DNA of 64,000 nt from Protonemura montana. Taxonomy: Eukaryota > Arthropoda > Insecta > Plecoptera > Nemouridae. The stretch spans positions 434,001-498,000 of the forward strand of contig CANOQG010000001.1 of assembly GCA_947568835.1 (NCBI GenBank). Direction: 5' to 3'. Of the stretch, positions 24,881 to 37,649 are shown piece after piece. The translations under genes were made by a program, and so were the position numbers. The notes beneath the pieces are model-generated. The model ran no database searches and had not been told where the DNA came from. It saw only the letters and a program-made list of their open reading frames with translations. Position 1 is the first letter of the stretch, and every line of letters begins with the position of its first letter.

Positions 24881-26026
24881 CTCTCTGTCTTGCTACCCAG
24901 GCGCTCCAGAAACTCTGCCTCGCTACCCAGACGCTCCAGACACTCTGCTACGCTAGCTAGACGCTCCAGACACTCTGCTTCGCTAGCTAGACGCTCCAGA
25001 CACTCTGCCTTGCTACCCAGACCCTCCAGACACTCTGCCTCGCTAGCCAGGCGCTCCAGACACGCTGCCTCGCTACCCAGACGCTCCAGACTATCTGCCA
25101 CGCTAGCCAGTGGCTCCAGATTATCTGCCACGCTAGCCAGAGGCTCCAGACACTCTGCCACGCTAGCAAGACGCTCCAGACACTCTGCCTCGCTAGCCAG
25201 GCGCTCCAGACACTCTGCCTTGCTACCCAAAATCTCCAGACACTCTGCCATGCTAGCCAGAGATTTCAGACACTCTGCTACGCTAGCTAGACGCTCCAGA
25301 CACTCTGCCACGCTATCTTGACGCTCCAGACACTCTGCCTTGCTACTAAGACCCTCCAGACACTCTGCCTCGCTAGCCAGGAGCTCCAGACACTCTGCCT
25401 CGCTACCCAGACGCTCTAGACACTCTGCCTCGCTAGCCAGCCGCTCCAGACACTCTGCCATGCCAGCCAGACGTTTCAGACTTACTGCCACGCTAGCCAG
25501 AGGTTTCAGACACTCTGCTACGCTAGCTAGACTCTCCAGACTCTCTGCCTCGCTAGCTAGATGCTCCAGACTCTCTGCCTCGCTAGCTAGATGCTCCAGA
25601 CACTCTACCTCGCTAGCCAGGCGCTCCAGACACGCTGCCTCGCTACCCAGACGCTCCAGACTATCTGCCACGCTAGCCAGTGGCTCCAGATTATCTGCCA
25701 CGCTTGCCAGAGGCTCCAGACACTCTGCTACGCTAGCTCGACGCTCCAGACACTCTGCCACGCTAGCCAGCCGCTCCAGACACTCTGCAATGCTAGCCAG
25801 ACGTTTCAGACTTACTGCCACGCTAGTAAGACGCTCCAGACACTCTGCCACGCTAGTCAGACGCTCCAGACACTCTGCCTCGCTAGCAAGACGCTCCAGA
25901 ATTTCTGCTTAACTATCCAGACGCTCCAGACACTCTGCCATGCTAGCCAGACGCTGCAGACACTCTGCCTCACTAGCAAAAAGCTCCAGACACTCTGCAT
26001 CGCTACCCAGGCGCTCCAGACGCTTT

Positions 26027-26051
26027 GCTTTAATATTTTAATGCTTTAAAC
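26027..26051. repeat. M3 AT-rich variant unit without a preceding M2
   Basis: Same AT-rich unit as at 9504 (offset 16,523). The minus TAA lies at 26038-26040 and ends the 197-codon minus frame that starts at 26631. Confidence 0.85.
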
Positions 26052-26892
26052 ACTCTGTTTCGCTAGCCAGTGGCTCCAGACACTCTGCCACGCTAGCTTG
26101 ACGCTCCAGGCACTCTGCCTCGCTATTTAGACGCTCCAGAAACTCTGCCTCGCTAGCCAGGCACTCCAGACACTCTGGCTCGCTACCAGGACGCTCCAGA
26201 CACTCTGCCTTCCTAGCCAGCCGCTCCAGACACTCTGCCATGCTAGCCAGAGATTTCAGACACTCTGCTACGCTAGATAGACGCTCCAGACACTCTGCCA
26301 CGCTAGCTAGAAGCTCCAGACACTCTGCCTTGCTACTTAGACCCTCCAGACACTCTGCCTCGCTAGCCAGGCGCTCCAGACACTCTGCCTCGCTACCCAG
26401 ACGCTCCAGACTACCTGCCACGCTAGCCAGTGGCTCCAGAATATTTGCCACGCTAGCCAGAGGCTCCAGACACTCTGCCACGCTAGCTAGACGCTCCAGA
26501 CACTCTGCATCGCTAACCAGGCGCTCCAGACACTCTGCCTCGCTATCCAGACGCTCCAGACACTCTGCCTCGCTACCCAGACGCTCCAGACACTCTGCCT
26601 CCCTAGCCAGCCGCTCCAGACACTCTGCCATGCTAGCCAGAGATTTCAGACACTCTGCTACGCTAGCTAGACGCTCCAGATACTCTGTTACGCTAGCTAG
26701 AAGCTCCAGACACTCTGCCTTGCTACTAAGTCCCTCCAGACACTCTGCCTCGCTAGCCAGGCGCTCCAGACACTCTGCCTCGCTACCCAGACGCTCCAGA
26801 CACTCTGCTACGCTAGCTAGACGCTCCAGACACTCTGTCTTGCTACCCAGACGCTCCAGACTCTCTGTCTTGCTAGCTAGTCGCTCTAGACA

Positions 26893-28690
26893 CTAAGCCT
26901 CGGTAAAAAGACACTCCAGACACTTTTCCCCGCTTGCCAGACTCTCCAGACAGTCTGCCTTAGAAGCAAGATGCTCCAGACATTCTGCCTCACTTGCTAG
27001 ACGCTCTAAACACTCTGTCTTAGAAGCAAGACGCTCCAGACACCCTGTCTCGCTTGCCAGACGCTCCAAACACTCTGTCTTAGAAGCAAGACGCTCCAGA
27101 CACCCTGTTTGGCATGCCTGACGCTCCAGGCACTCTGCTTTGCTTGCCAGACGCTCCAGACACTCATCCATGCTAGCCAGACGCTCCAGACACGCTGCCT
27201 CGCTAAAAAGACGCTTCAGACACTCTGCCTCGCTAACAAGACGCTCTAGACACTCTGCTTTGCTAGCAAGACGTTTCAGACACTCTTCCTCGCTAGCTAG
27301 ACGCCCCAGACACTCTGCCTTGGTAGTAAGATGCTCCAGACTATCTGCCACGCTAGCTAGACGCTCCAGACACTCTGCATTGGTAGTTAGATGCTCCAGA
27401 CTATCTGCCACGCTAGCTAGACGCTCCAGACACTCTGCCTTGGTAGTTAGATGCTCCAGACTATCTGACACGCTAGCTAGACGCTCCAGACACTCTGCCT
27501 CGCTACCCAGACGCTCCAGAAACTCTGCATCGCTAGATTGGCGTCAGACACTTTGCCTTGCTAGACAGACGCTCCATACACTCTCGTTTTATTGCAAATC
27601 GCTTCAGACACTTTGCCTCGGTAATATCACGCTCAAGAAACTCTGCCTCGCTAGCAAGACGCTCCAGACACTCTGCCACGCTAGTCAGACGCTCCAGACA
27701 CTCTGCCTCGCTAGCAAGACGCTCCAGAATTTCTGCTTAACTATCCAGACGCTCCAGACACTCTGCCATGCTAGCCAGACGCTGCAGACACTCTGATTCG
27801 CTACCCAGACGCTCCAGACACTCTGCTACGCTAGCTAGACGCTCCAGACACTCTGTCTTGCTACCCAGGCGCTCCAGACACTCTGCCTCGCTACCTAGAC
27901 GCTCCAGACACTCTGTCTTGCTATCCAGACGCTCCAGACCCTCTGCTTTGCTAGCCAGGCGCTCCAGACACTCTGATTCGCTACCCAGACGCTCCAGACA
28001 CTTTGCCTAGCTACTTAGACACACCAGACACTCTGCTTCGCTAGCTAGACGCTCCAGACACTCTGCCTTGCTACCCAGACCCTCCAGACACTCTGCCTTC
28101 CTAGCCGGGTTCTCCAGACACTCTGACATGCTAGCCAGAGATTTCAGACACTCTGCTACGCTAGCTAGACGCTCCAGACACTCTGCCACGCTAGCAAGAC
28201 GCTCCAGACACTCTGCCTCGCTACCCAGACGCTCAAGAGACTCTGCCTCGCAAGCCAGGCGCTTTAGACACTCTGCCTCGCTAGCTAGACGCTCCAGACA
28301 CTCTACCATGCTAGCCAGACGCTATAGACTATCCGCCACGCTAGCCATAGGCTCCAGACAATCTGCCACGCTAGCAAGACGCTCCAGACACTCAGCTACG
28401 CTCGCCGGACGCTCCAGACACTCTGCCTCGCTATTCAGACGCTCCAGTTACTCTACCATGCTAGCTAGACTCTTCAGACACTCTGCCTCGCTAGCCAGGC
28501 GCTCCAGACACTCTGCCTCGCTACCCAGACGCCCCAGACACTCTGCTACGCTAGCTAGACGCTCCAGACACTCTGTCTTGCTACCCAGACGCTCCAGACA
28601 CTCTGCTACGCTAGCTAGACGCTCCAGACACTCTGTCTTGCTACCCAGACGCTCCAGACTCTCTGTCTTGCTAGCTAGTCGCTCTAGACA
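26893..28690. repeat. Cassette 4, alpha module (1,798 bp)
   Basis: M1 is at 26893 and M2 at 27536. It copies 16881 at offset 10,012. One visible private change is ACTCTTCAG near 28470 (others ACTCTCCAG). Confidence 0.9.
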
Positions 28691-30128
28691 CTAAGCCTCG
28701 GTAAAAAGACACTCCAGACACTTTTCCCCGCTTGCCAGACTCTCCAGACAGTCTGCCTTAGAAGCAAGACGCTCCAGACATTCTGCCTCACTTGCTAGAC
28801 GCTCTAAACACTCAGTCTTAGAAGCAAGACGCTCCAGACACCCTGTCTCGCTTGCCAGACGCTCCAAACACTCTGTCTTAGAAGCAAGACGCTCCAGACA
28901 CCCTGTTTGGCATGCCTGACGCTCCAGGCACTCTGCTTTGCTTGCCAGACGCTCCAGACACTCATCCATGCTAGCCAGACGCTCCAGACACGCTGCCTCG
29001 CTAAAAAGACGCTTCAGACACTCTGCCTCGCTAACAAGACGCTCTAGACACTCTGCTTTGCTAGCAAGACGTTTCAGACACTCTTCCTCGCTAGCTAGAC
29101 GCCCCAGACACTCTGCCTTGGTAGTAAGATGCTCCAGACTATCTGCCACGCTAGCTAGACGCTCCAGACACTCTGCATTGGTAGTTAGATGATCCAGACT
29201 ATCTGCCACGCTAGCTAGACGCTCCAGACACTCTGCCTTGGTAGTTAGATGCTCCAGACTTTTTGCCACGCTAGCTAGACGCTCCAGACACTCTGCCTCG
29301 CTACCCAGACGCTCCAGAAACTCTGCCTCGCTAGATTGGCGTCAGACACTTTGCCTTGCTAGACAGACGCTCCATACACTCTCGTTTTATTGCAAATCGC
29401 TTCAGACACTTTGCCTCGGTAATATCACGCTCAAGAAACTCTGCCTCGCTAGCAAGACGCTCCAGACACTCTGCCACGCTAGTCAGACGCTCCAGACACT
29501 CTGCCTCGCTAGCAAGACGCTCCAGAATTTCTGCTTAACTATCCAGACGCTCCAGACACTCTGCCATGCTAGCCAGACGCTGCAGACACTCTGCCTCACT
29601 AGCAAAAAGCTCCAGACACTCTGTCTTGCTATCCAGACGCTCCAGACCCTCTGCTTCGCTAGCCAGGCGCTCCAGACACTCTGATTCGCTACCCAGACGC
29701 TCCAGACACTCTGCTACGCTAGCTAGACGCTCCAGACACTCTGTCTTGCTACCCAGACGCTCCAGACTATCTGCCACGCTAGCCAGAGGCTCCAGATTAT
29801 CTGCCACGCTAGCCAGAGGCTCCAGACACTCTGCTACGCTAGCTAGACGCTCCAGACACTCTGCCACGCTAGCCAGCCGCTCCAGACACTCTGCCATGCT
29901 AGCCCGACGTTTCAGACTTACTGCCACGCGAGCCAGAGGTTTCAGACACTCTGCTACGCTAGCTAGACTCTCCAGACTCTCTGCCTCGCTAGCTAGACGC
30001 TCCAGACACTCTGCCTTGCTACCCAGACCCTCCAGACACTCTGCCTCGCTAGCCAGGCGCTCCAGACACGCTGCCTCGCTACCCAGACGCTCCAGACTCT
30101 CTGTCTTGCTAGCTAGTCGCTCTAGACA
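28691..30128. repeat. Cassette 4, alpha-prime module (1,438 bp)
   Basis: M1 is at 28691 and M2 at 29334. One unit near 29785 reads CCAGAGGCTCC where the other three copies read CCAGTGGCTCC. Confidence 0.9.
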
Positions 30129-31506
30129 CTAAGCCTCGGTAAAAAGACACTCCAGACACTTTTCCCCGCTTGCCAGACTCTCCAGACAGTCTGCCTTAGA
30201 AGCAAGACGCTCCAGACATTCTGCCTCACTTGCTAGACGCTCTAAACACTCTGTCTTAGAAGCAAGACGCTCCAGACACCCTGTCTCGCTTGCCAGACGC
30301 TCCAAACACTCTGTCTTAGAAGCAAGACGCTCCAGACACCCTGTTTGGCATGCCTGACGCTCCAGATACTCTGCTTTGCTTGCCAGACGCTCCAGACACT
30401 CTACCACGCTAGCCAAAAGCTACAGACCCCCTTCTTTGCTAGGAAGACGCTTTAGACACTCTACCTCGGTAATAAAACGCTCCAGAAACTCTGCCTCGCT
30501 TGCAAGACGCTCCAGACTATCTGCCTTCCTAGCCAGACTCTTCAGAAGCTCTGCCATGCTTGCAATTCGCTCCAGACACTTTGCCTCACTAGCAAGAAGC
30601 TCCAGGCACTCTGCTTTGCTTGCCAGACGCTCCAGACACTCATCCATGCTAGCCAGACGCTCCAGACACTCTGCTTTGCTAGCAAGACGTTTCAGACACT
30701 CTTCCTCGCTAGCTAGACGCCCCAGACACTCTGCCTTGGAAGTAAGATGATCCAGACTATCTGCCACGCTAGCTAGACGCTCCAGACACTCTGCATTGGT
30801 AGTTAGATGCTCCAGACTATCTGCCACGCTAGCTAGACGCTCCAGACACTCTGCCTCGCTACCCAGACGCTCCAGAAACTCTGCCTCGCTAGATTGGCGT
30901 CAGATACTTTGCCTTGCTAGACAGACGCTCCATACACTCTCGTTTTATTGCAAATCGCTTCAGACACTTTGCCTCGGTAATAACACGCACAAGAAACTCT
31001 GCCTCGCTAGCATGACGCTCCAGACACTCTGCCACGCTAGTCAGACGCTCCAGACACTCTGCCTCGCTAGCAAGACGCTCCAGAATTTCTGCTTTACTAT
31101 CCAGACGCTCCAGACACTCTGCCATGCTAGCCAGACGCTGCAGACACTCTGCCTCACTAGCAAAAAGCTCCAGACACTCTGCATCGCTACCCAGGCGCTC
31201 CAGACGCTTTGCTTTAATATTTTAATGCTTTAAACACTCTGCTACGCTAGCCAGTGGCTCCAGACACTCTGCCACGCTAGCTTGACGCTCTAGGCACTCT
31301 GCCTCGCTATTTAGTAGCTCCAGAAACTCTGCCTCGCTAGCCAGGCACTCCAGACACTCTGGCTCGCTACCAGGACGCTCCAGACACTCTGCCTTCCTAG
31401 CCAGCCGCTCCAGACACTCTGCCTCGCTAGCCAGGCGCTCCAGACACGCTGCCTCGCTACCCAGACGCTCCAGACTCTCTGTCTTGCTAGCTAGTCGCTC
31501 TAGACA
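30129..31506. repeat. Cassette 4, first beta module (1,378 bp)
   Basis: M1 is at 30129, M2 at 30892 and M3 at 31222. It retains the ancestral TTTGCTAGGAAG reading near 30435, unlike the next two modules. Confidence 0.9.
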
Positions 31507-32884
31507 CTAAGCCTCGGTAAAAAGACACTCCAGACACTTTTCCCCGCTTGCCAGACTCTCCAGACAGTCTGCCTTAGAAGCAAGACGCTCCAGACATTCT
31601 GCCTCACTTGCTAGACGCTCTAAACACTCTGTCTTAGAAGCAAGACGCTCCAGACACCCTGTCTCGCTTGCCAGACGCTCCAAACACTCTGTCTTAGAAG
31701 CAAGACGCTCCAGACACCCTGTTTGGCATGCCTGACGCTCCAGATACTCTGCTTTGCTTGCCAGACGCTCCAGACACTCTACCACGCTAGCCAAAAGCTA
31801 CAGACCCCCTTCTTTGTTAGGAAGACGCTTTAGACACTCTACCTCGGTAATAAAACGCTCCAGAAACTCTGCCTCGCTTGCAAGACGCTCCAGACTATCT
31901 GCCTTCCTAGCCAGACTCTTCAGAAGCTCTGCCATGCTTGCAATTCGCTCCAGACACTTTGCCTCACTAGCAAGAAGCTCCAGGCACTCTGCTTTGCTTG
32001 CCAGACGCTCCAGACACTCATCCATGCTAGCCAGACGCTCCAGACACTCTGCTTTGCTAGCAAGACGTTTCAGACACTCTTCCTCGCTAGCTAGACGCCC
32101 CAGACACTCTGCCTTGGAAGTAAGATGATCCAGACTATCTGCCACGCTAGCTAGACGCTCCAGACACTCTGCATTGGTAGTTAGATGCTCCAGACTATCT
32201 GCCACGCTAGCTAGACGCTCCAGACACTCTGCCTCGCTACCCAGACGCTCCAGAAACTCTGCCTCGCTAGATTGGCGTCAGATACTTTGCCTTGCTAGAC
32301 AGACGCTCCATACACTCTCGTTTTATTGCAAATCGCTTCAGACACTTTGCCTCGGTAATAACACGCACAAGAAACTCTGCCTCGCTAGCATGACGCTCCA
32401 GACACTCTGCCACGCTAGTCAGACGCTCCAGACACTCTGCCTCGCTAGCAAGACGCTCCAGAATTTCTGCTTTACTATCCAGACGCTCCAGACACTCTGC
32501 CATGCTAGCCAGACGCTGCAGACACTCTGCCTCACTAGCAAAAAGCTCCAGACACTCTGCATCGCTACCCAGGCGCTCCAGACGCTTTGCTTTAATATTT
32601 TAATGCTTTAAACACTCTGCTACGCTAGCCAGTGGCTCCAGACACTCTGCCACGCTAGCTTGACGCTCTAGGCACTCTGCCTCGCTATTTAGTAGCTCCA
32701 GAAACTCTGCCTCGCTAGCCAGGCACTCCAGACACTCTGGCTCGCTACCAGGACGCTCCAGACACTCTGCCTTCCTAGCCAGCCGCTCCAGACACTCTGC
32801 CTCGCTAGCCAGGCGCTCCAGACACGCTGCCTCGCTACCCAGACGCTCCAGACTCTCTGTCTTGCTAGCTAGTCGCTCTAGACA
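31507..32884. repeat. Cassette 4, second beta module (1,378 bp)
   Basis: M1 is at 31507, M2 at 32270 and M3 at 32600. It carries TTTGTTAGGAAG near 31813, a change shared only with the following module. Confidence 0.9.
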
Positions 32885-33977
32885 CTAAGCCTCGGTAAAA
32901 AGACACTCCAGACACTTTTCCCCGCTTGCCAGACTCTCCAGACAGTCTGCCTTAGAAGCAAGACGCTCCAGACATTCTGCCTCACTTGCTAGACGCTCTA
33001 AACACTCTGTCTTAGAAGCAAGACGCTCCAGACACCCTGTCTCGCTTGCCAGACGCTCCAAACACTCTGTCTTAGAAGCAAGACGCTCCAGACACCCTGT
33101 TTGGCATGCCTGACGCTCCAGATACTCTGCTTTGCTTGCCAGACGCTCCAGACACTCTACCACGCTAGCCAAAAGCTACAGACCCCCTTCTTTGTTAGGA
33201 AGACGCTTTAGACACTCTACCTCGGTAATAAAACGCTCCAGAAACTCTGCCTCGCTTGCAAGACGCTCCAGACTATCTGCCTTCCTAGCCAGACTCTTCA
33301 GAAGCTCTGCCATGCTTGCAATTCGCTCCAGACACTTTGCCTCACTAGCAAGAAGCTCCAGGCACTCTGCTTTGCTTGCCAGACGCTCCAGACACTCATC
33401 CATGCTAGCCAGACGCTCCAGACACTCTGCTTTGCTAGCAAGACGTTTCAGACACTCTTCCTCGCTAGCTAGACGCCCCAGACACTCTGCCTTGGAAGTA
33501 AGATGATCCAGACTATCTGCCACGCTAGCTAGACGCTCCAGACACTCTGCATTGGTAGTTAGATGCTCCAGACTATCTGCCACGCTAGCTAGACGCTCCA
33601 GACACTCTGCCTCGCTACCCAGACGCTCCAGAAACTCTGCCTCGCTAGATTGGCGTCAGATACTTTGCCTTGCTAGACAGACGCTCCATACACTCTCGTT
33701 TTATTGCAAATCGCTTCAGACACTTTGCCTCGGTAATAACACGCACAAGAAACTCTGCCTCGCTAGCATGACGCTCCAGACACTCTGCCACGCTAGTCAG
33801 ACGCTCCAGACACTCTGCCTCGCTAGCAAGACGCTCCAGAATTTCTGCTTTACTATCCAGACGCTCCAGACACTCTGCCATGCTAGCCAGACGCTGCAGA
33901 CACTCTGCCTCACTAGCAAAAAGCTCCAGACACTCTGCATCGCTACCCAGGCGCTCCAGACGCTTTGCTTTAATATT
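32885..33977. repeat. Cassette 4, third (extra) beta module
   Basis: M1 is at 32885, M2 at 33648 and M3 at 33978. It shares TTTGTTAGGAAG near 33191 with the module 1,378 bp upstream, so these two are sister copies. No other cassette has three beta modules. Confidence 0.9.
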
Positions 33978-34193
33978 TTAATGCTTTAAACACTCTGCTA
34001 CGCTAGCCAGTGGCTCCAGACACTCTGCCACGCTAGCTTGACGCTCTAGGCACTCTGCCTCGCTATTTAGTAGCTCCAGAAACTCTGCCTCGCTAGCCAG
34101 GCACTCCAGACACTCTGGCTCGCTACCAGGACGCTCCAGACACTCTGCCTTCCTAGCCAGCCGCTCCAGACACTCTGCCATGCTAGCCAGAGA

Positions 34194-35711
34194 TTACAGA
34201 CACTCTGCTACGCTAGCTAGACGCTCCAGACACTCTGCCACGCTAGCTAGAAGCTCCAGACACTCTGCCTTGCTACTTAGACCCTTCAGACACTCTGCCT
34301 CGCTAGCCAGGCGCTCCAGACACTCTGCCTCGCTACCCAGACGCTCCAGACTATCTGCCACGCTAGCCAATGGCTCCAGAATATTTGCCACGCTAGCCAG
34401 AGGCTCCAGACACTCTGCCACGCTAGCTGGACGCTCCAGACACTCTGCATCGCTAACCAGGCGCTCCAGACACTCTGCCTCGCTTTCCAGACGCTCCAGA
34501 CACTCTGCCTCGCTACCCAGACGCTCCAGACACTCTGCCTCCCTAGCCAGCCGCTCCAGACACTCTGCCATGCTAGCCAGAGATTTCAGACACTCTGCTA
34601 CGCTAGCTAGACGCTCCAGACACTCTGCCACGCTAGCTAGACGCTCTAGACACTCTGCCTTGCTACCCAGACCCTCCAGACACTCTGCCCCGCTAGCCAG
34701 GCGCTCCAGACACTCTGCCTCGCTACCCAGACGCTCCAGACACTTTGCCTCGCTAGCCAGGCGCTCCAGACACTCTGCCTCGCTACCTCGACGCTTCAGA
34801 CTATCTGCCACGCTAGCCAGTTGCTCCAGACACTCTGCCACGCTAGCTAGACGCTCCAGGCACTCTGCCTCGCTACTAAGACGCTCCAGACACTCTGCCT
34901 CGCTAGCGAGGCATTCCAGACACTCTGGTTCGCTACTCAGACGCTCCAGACACTCTGCCACGCTAGCTAGACGCTCCAGACACTCTGCCACGCTAGCCAG
35001 ACGCTCCAGACACTCTGATTCGCTACCCAGACGTTCCAGACACTTTCCCTCGCTCCCCAGACGCTCCGGACACTCTGCCTCGCTAGCCAGCCGCTTTAGA
35101 CACTCTGCCACGCTAGCCAAACGCTCCAGACACTTTGCTACGCTAGCCAGACGCTCCAGACACTCTGATTCGCTACCCAGACGTTCCAGACACTTTGCCT
35201 TGCCACCCAGACGCTCCAGACACTCTGCATCGCTAACCAGGCGCTCCAGACACTCTGCCTCGCTATCCAGACGCTCCAGACACTCTGCCTCGCTACCCAG
35301 ACGCTCCAGACACTCTGCCTCCCTAGCCAGCCGCTCCAGACACTCTGCCATGCTAGCCAGAGATTTCAGACACTCTGCTACGCTAGCTAGACGCTCCAGA
35401 CACTCTGCCACGCTAGCTAGACGCTCCAGACACTCTGCCTTGCTACCCAGACCCTCCAGACACTCTGCCCCGCTAGCCAGGCGCTCCAGACACTCTGCCT
35501 CGCTACCCAGACGCTCCAGAAACTCTGCCACGCTAGCCAGACGATCCAGACACTTTGCCTCGCTACCCAGACGCTCCGGAGATTCTGCCTCGCTAGCCAG
35601 ACGCTCAAGACACTCTGCCTCGCTAGCTAGACGCTCTAGACACTCTGCCATGCTAACCAGACGCCCTAGACTATCTGCCACGCTAGCCATAGGCTCCAGA
35701 CACTCTGCCAC
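34194..35711 (-). other. Minus open frame (505 codons) in block L4
   Basis: Third copy of the 505-codon frame. The 1,500-bp duplication adds a 385-codon relative at 36054-37211 that shares its N-terminal part. Confidence 0.5.
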
Positions 35712-36149
35712 GCCAGCAAGTTACTTTAGACACTCTGTTTCGCTAGCTAGACGGTCCAGACACTCAGCCATGCTAGCCAGACGCTCCAGGTACTCTGCCT
35801 TGCTACCCAGACGCTCCAGACACACTGCCTCGCTTGCCAGGCGCTCAAAACACTCTGCCACGCTAGCAAGACGCTCCAGACACTCTGCCACGCTAGCCAG
35901 ACGCTCCAGACACTCTGCCACGCTAGCAAGATGCTCCAGACACTCTGCCTCGCTACCCAGACGCTCAAGAGACTCTGCCTCGCTAGCCAGGCGCTTTAGA
36001 CACTCTGCCTCGCTAGCTAGACGCTCCAGACACTCTACCATGCTAGCCAGACGCTATAGACTATCCGCCACGCTAGCCATAGGCTCCAGACACTCTGCCA
36101 CGCTAGCAAGACGCTCCAGACACTCAGCCACGCTCGCCAGACGCTCTAG
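34650..36149. repeat. 1,500-bp direct tandem duplication, first copy
   Basis: Bases from about 34650 recur 1,500 bp downstream; for example the GCAAGTTACTTTAG unit is at 35715 and 37215. The length is exactly 50 units, so phase is unchanged. The joint lies in a CTCGCCAGACGCT unit near 36143; the exact breakpoint cannot be placed because the flanking units are alike. Confidence 0.88.
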
Positions 36150-37649
36150 ACACTCTGCCTTGCTACCCAGACCCTCCAGACACTCTGCCCCGCTAGCCAG
36201 GCGCTCCAGACACTCTGCCTCGCTACCCAGACGCTCCAGACACTTTGCCTCGCTAGCCAGGCGCTCCAGACACTCTGCCTCGCTACCTCGACGCTTCAGA
36301 CTATCTGCCACGCTAGCCAGTTGCTCCAGACACTCTGCCACGCTAGCTAGACGCTCCAGGCACTCTGCCTCGCTACTAAGACGCTCCAGACACTCTGCCT
36401 CGCTAGCGAGGCATTCCAGACACTCTGGTTCGCTACTCAGACGCTCCAGACACTCTGCCACGCTAGCTAGACGCTCCAGACACTCTGCCACGCTAGCCAG
36501 ACGCTCCAGACACTCTGATTCGCTACCCAGACGTTCCAGACACTTTCCCTCGCTCCCCAGACGCTCCGGACACTCTGCCTCGCTAGCCAGCCGCTTTAGA
36601 CACTCTGCCACGCTAGCCAAACGCTCCAGACACTTTGCTACGCTAGCCAGACGCTCCAGACACTCTGATTCGCTACCCAGACGTTCCAGACACTTTGCCT
36701 TGCCACCCAGACGCTCCAGACACTCTGCATCGCTAACCAGGCGCTCCAGACACTCTGCCTCGCTATCCAGACGCTCCAGACACTCTGCCTCGCTACCCAG
36801 ACGCTCCAGACACTCTGCCTCCCTAGCCAGCCGCTCCAGACACTCTGCCATGCTAGCCAGAGATTTCAGACACTCTGCTACGCTAGCTAGACGCTCCAGA
36901 CACTCTGCCACGCTAGCTAGACGCTCCAGACACTCTGCCTTGCTACCCAGACCCTCCAGACACTCTGCCCCGCTAGCCAGGCGCTCCAGACACTCTGCCT
37001 CGCTACCCAGACGCTCCAGAAACTCTGCCACGCTAGCCAGACGATCCAGACACTTTGCCTCGCTACCCAGACGCTCCGGAGATTCTGCCTCGCTAGCCAG
37101 ACGCTCAAGACACTCTGCCTCGCTAGCTAGACGCTCTAGACACTCTGCCATGCTAACCAGACGCCCTAGACTATCTGCCACGCTAGCCATAGGCTCCAGA
37201 CACTCTGCCACGCCAGCAAGTTACTTTAGACACTCTGTTTCGCTAGCTAGACGGTCCAGACACTCAGCCATGCTAGCCAGACGCTCCAGGTACTCTGCCT
37301 TGCTACCCAGACGCTCCAGACACACTGCCTCGCTTGCCAGGCGCTCAAAACACTCTGCCACGCTAGCAAGACGCTCCAGACACTCTGCCACGCTAGCCAG
37401 ACGCTCCAGACACTCTGCCACGCTAGCAAGATGCTCCAGACACTCTGCCTCGCTACCCAGACGCTCAAGAGACTCTGCCTCGCTAGCCAGGCGCTTTAGA
37501 CACTCTGCCTCGCTAGCTAGACGCTCCAGACACTCTACCATGCTAGCCAGACGCTATAGACTATCCGCCACGCTAGCCATAGGCTCCAGACACTCTGCCA
37601 CGCTAGCAAGACGCTCCAGACACTCAGCCACGCTCGCCAGACGCTCCAG
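36150..37649. repeat. 1,500-bp direct tandem duplication, second copy
   Basis: This is the second copy of 34650-36149. Because 1,500 is a multiple of 3 and of 30, it adds 500 codons to the plus open frame without interrupting it. I noticed no base differences between the two copies, which suggests a recent event. Confidence 0.88.

Larger units (their letters stand above)
22588..26892. repeat. Homogeneous block L3 (4,305 bp)
   Basis: This is the same length and layout as 6065-10369 (offset 16,523), with an internal M3 at 26038. Point differences include GATTACAGAAAC at 22802 and CTCTTGACTC near 24874. The latter introduces TGA into the plus frame while leaving the minus frame open. Confidence 0.9.
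16404..31848. repeat. Copy B of the 16.4-16.5 kb duplication
   Basis: This is the second copy of bases 1-15325. Landmarks keep their order: M1 at 16881, 18679, 20117 and 21495, then 26893, 28691, 30129 and 31507. After 31848 copy B continues smoothly into the rest of a beta module, whereas copy A breaks at 15325. Differences from copy A are mostly scattered point changes, such as CAGACGCTTTG at 17595 against CAGACACTTTG in copy A. A two-base change near 24874 puts a TGA in the plus open frame. Confidence 0.9.
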
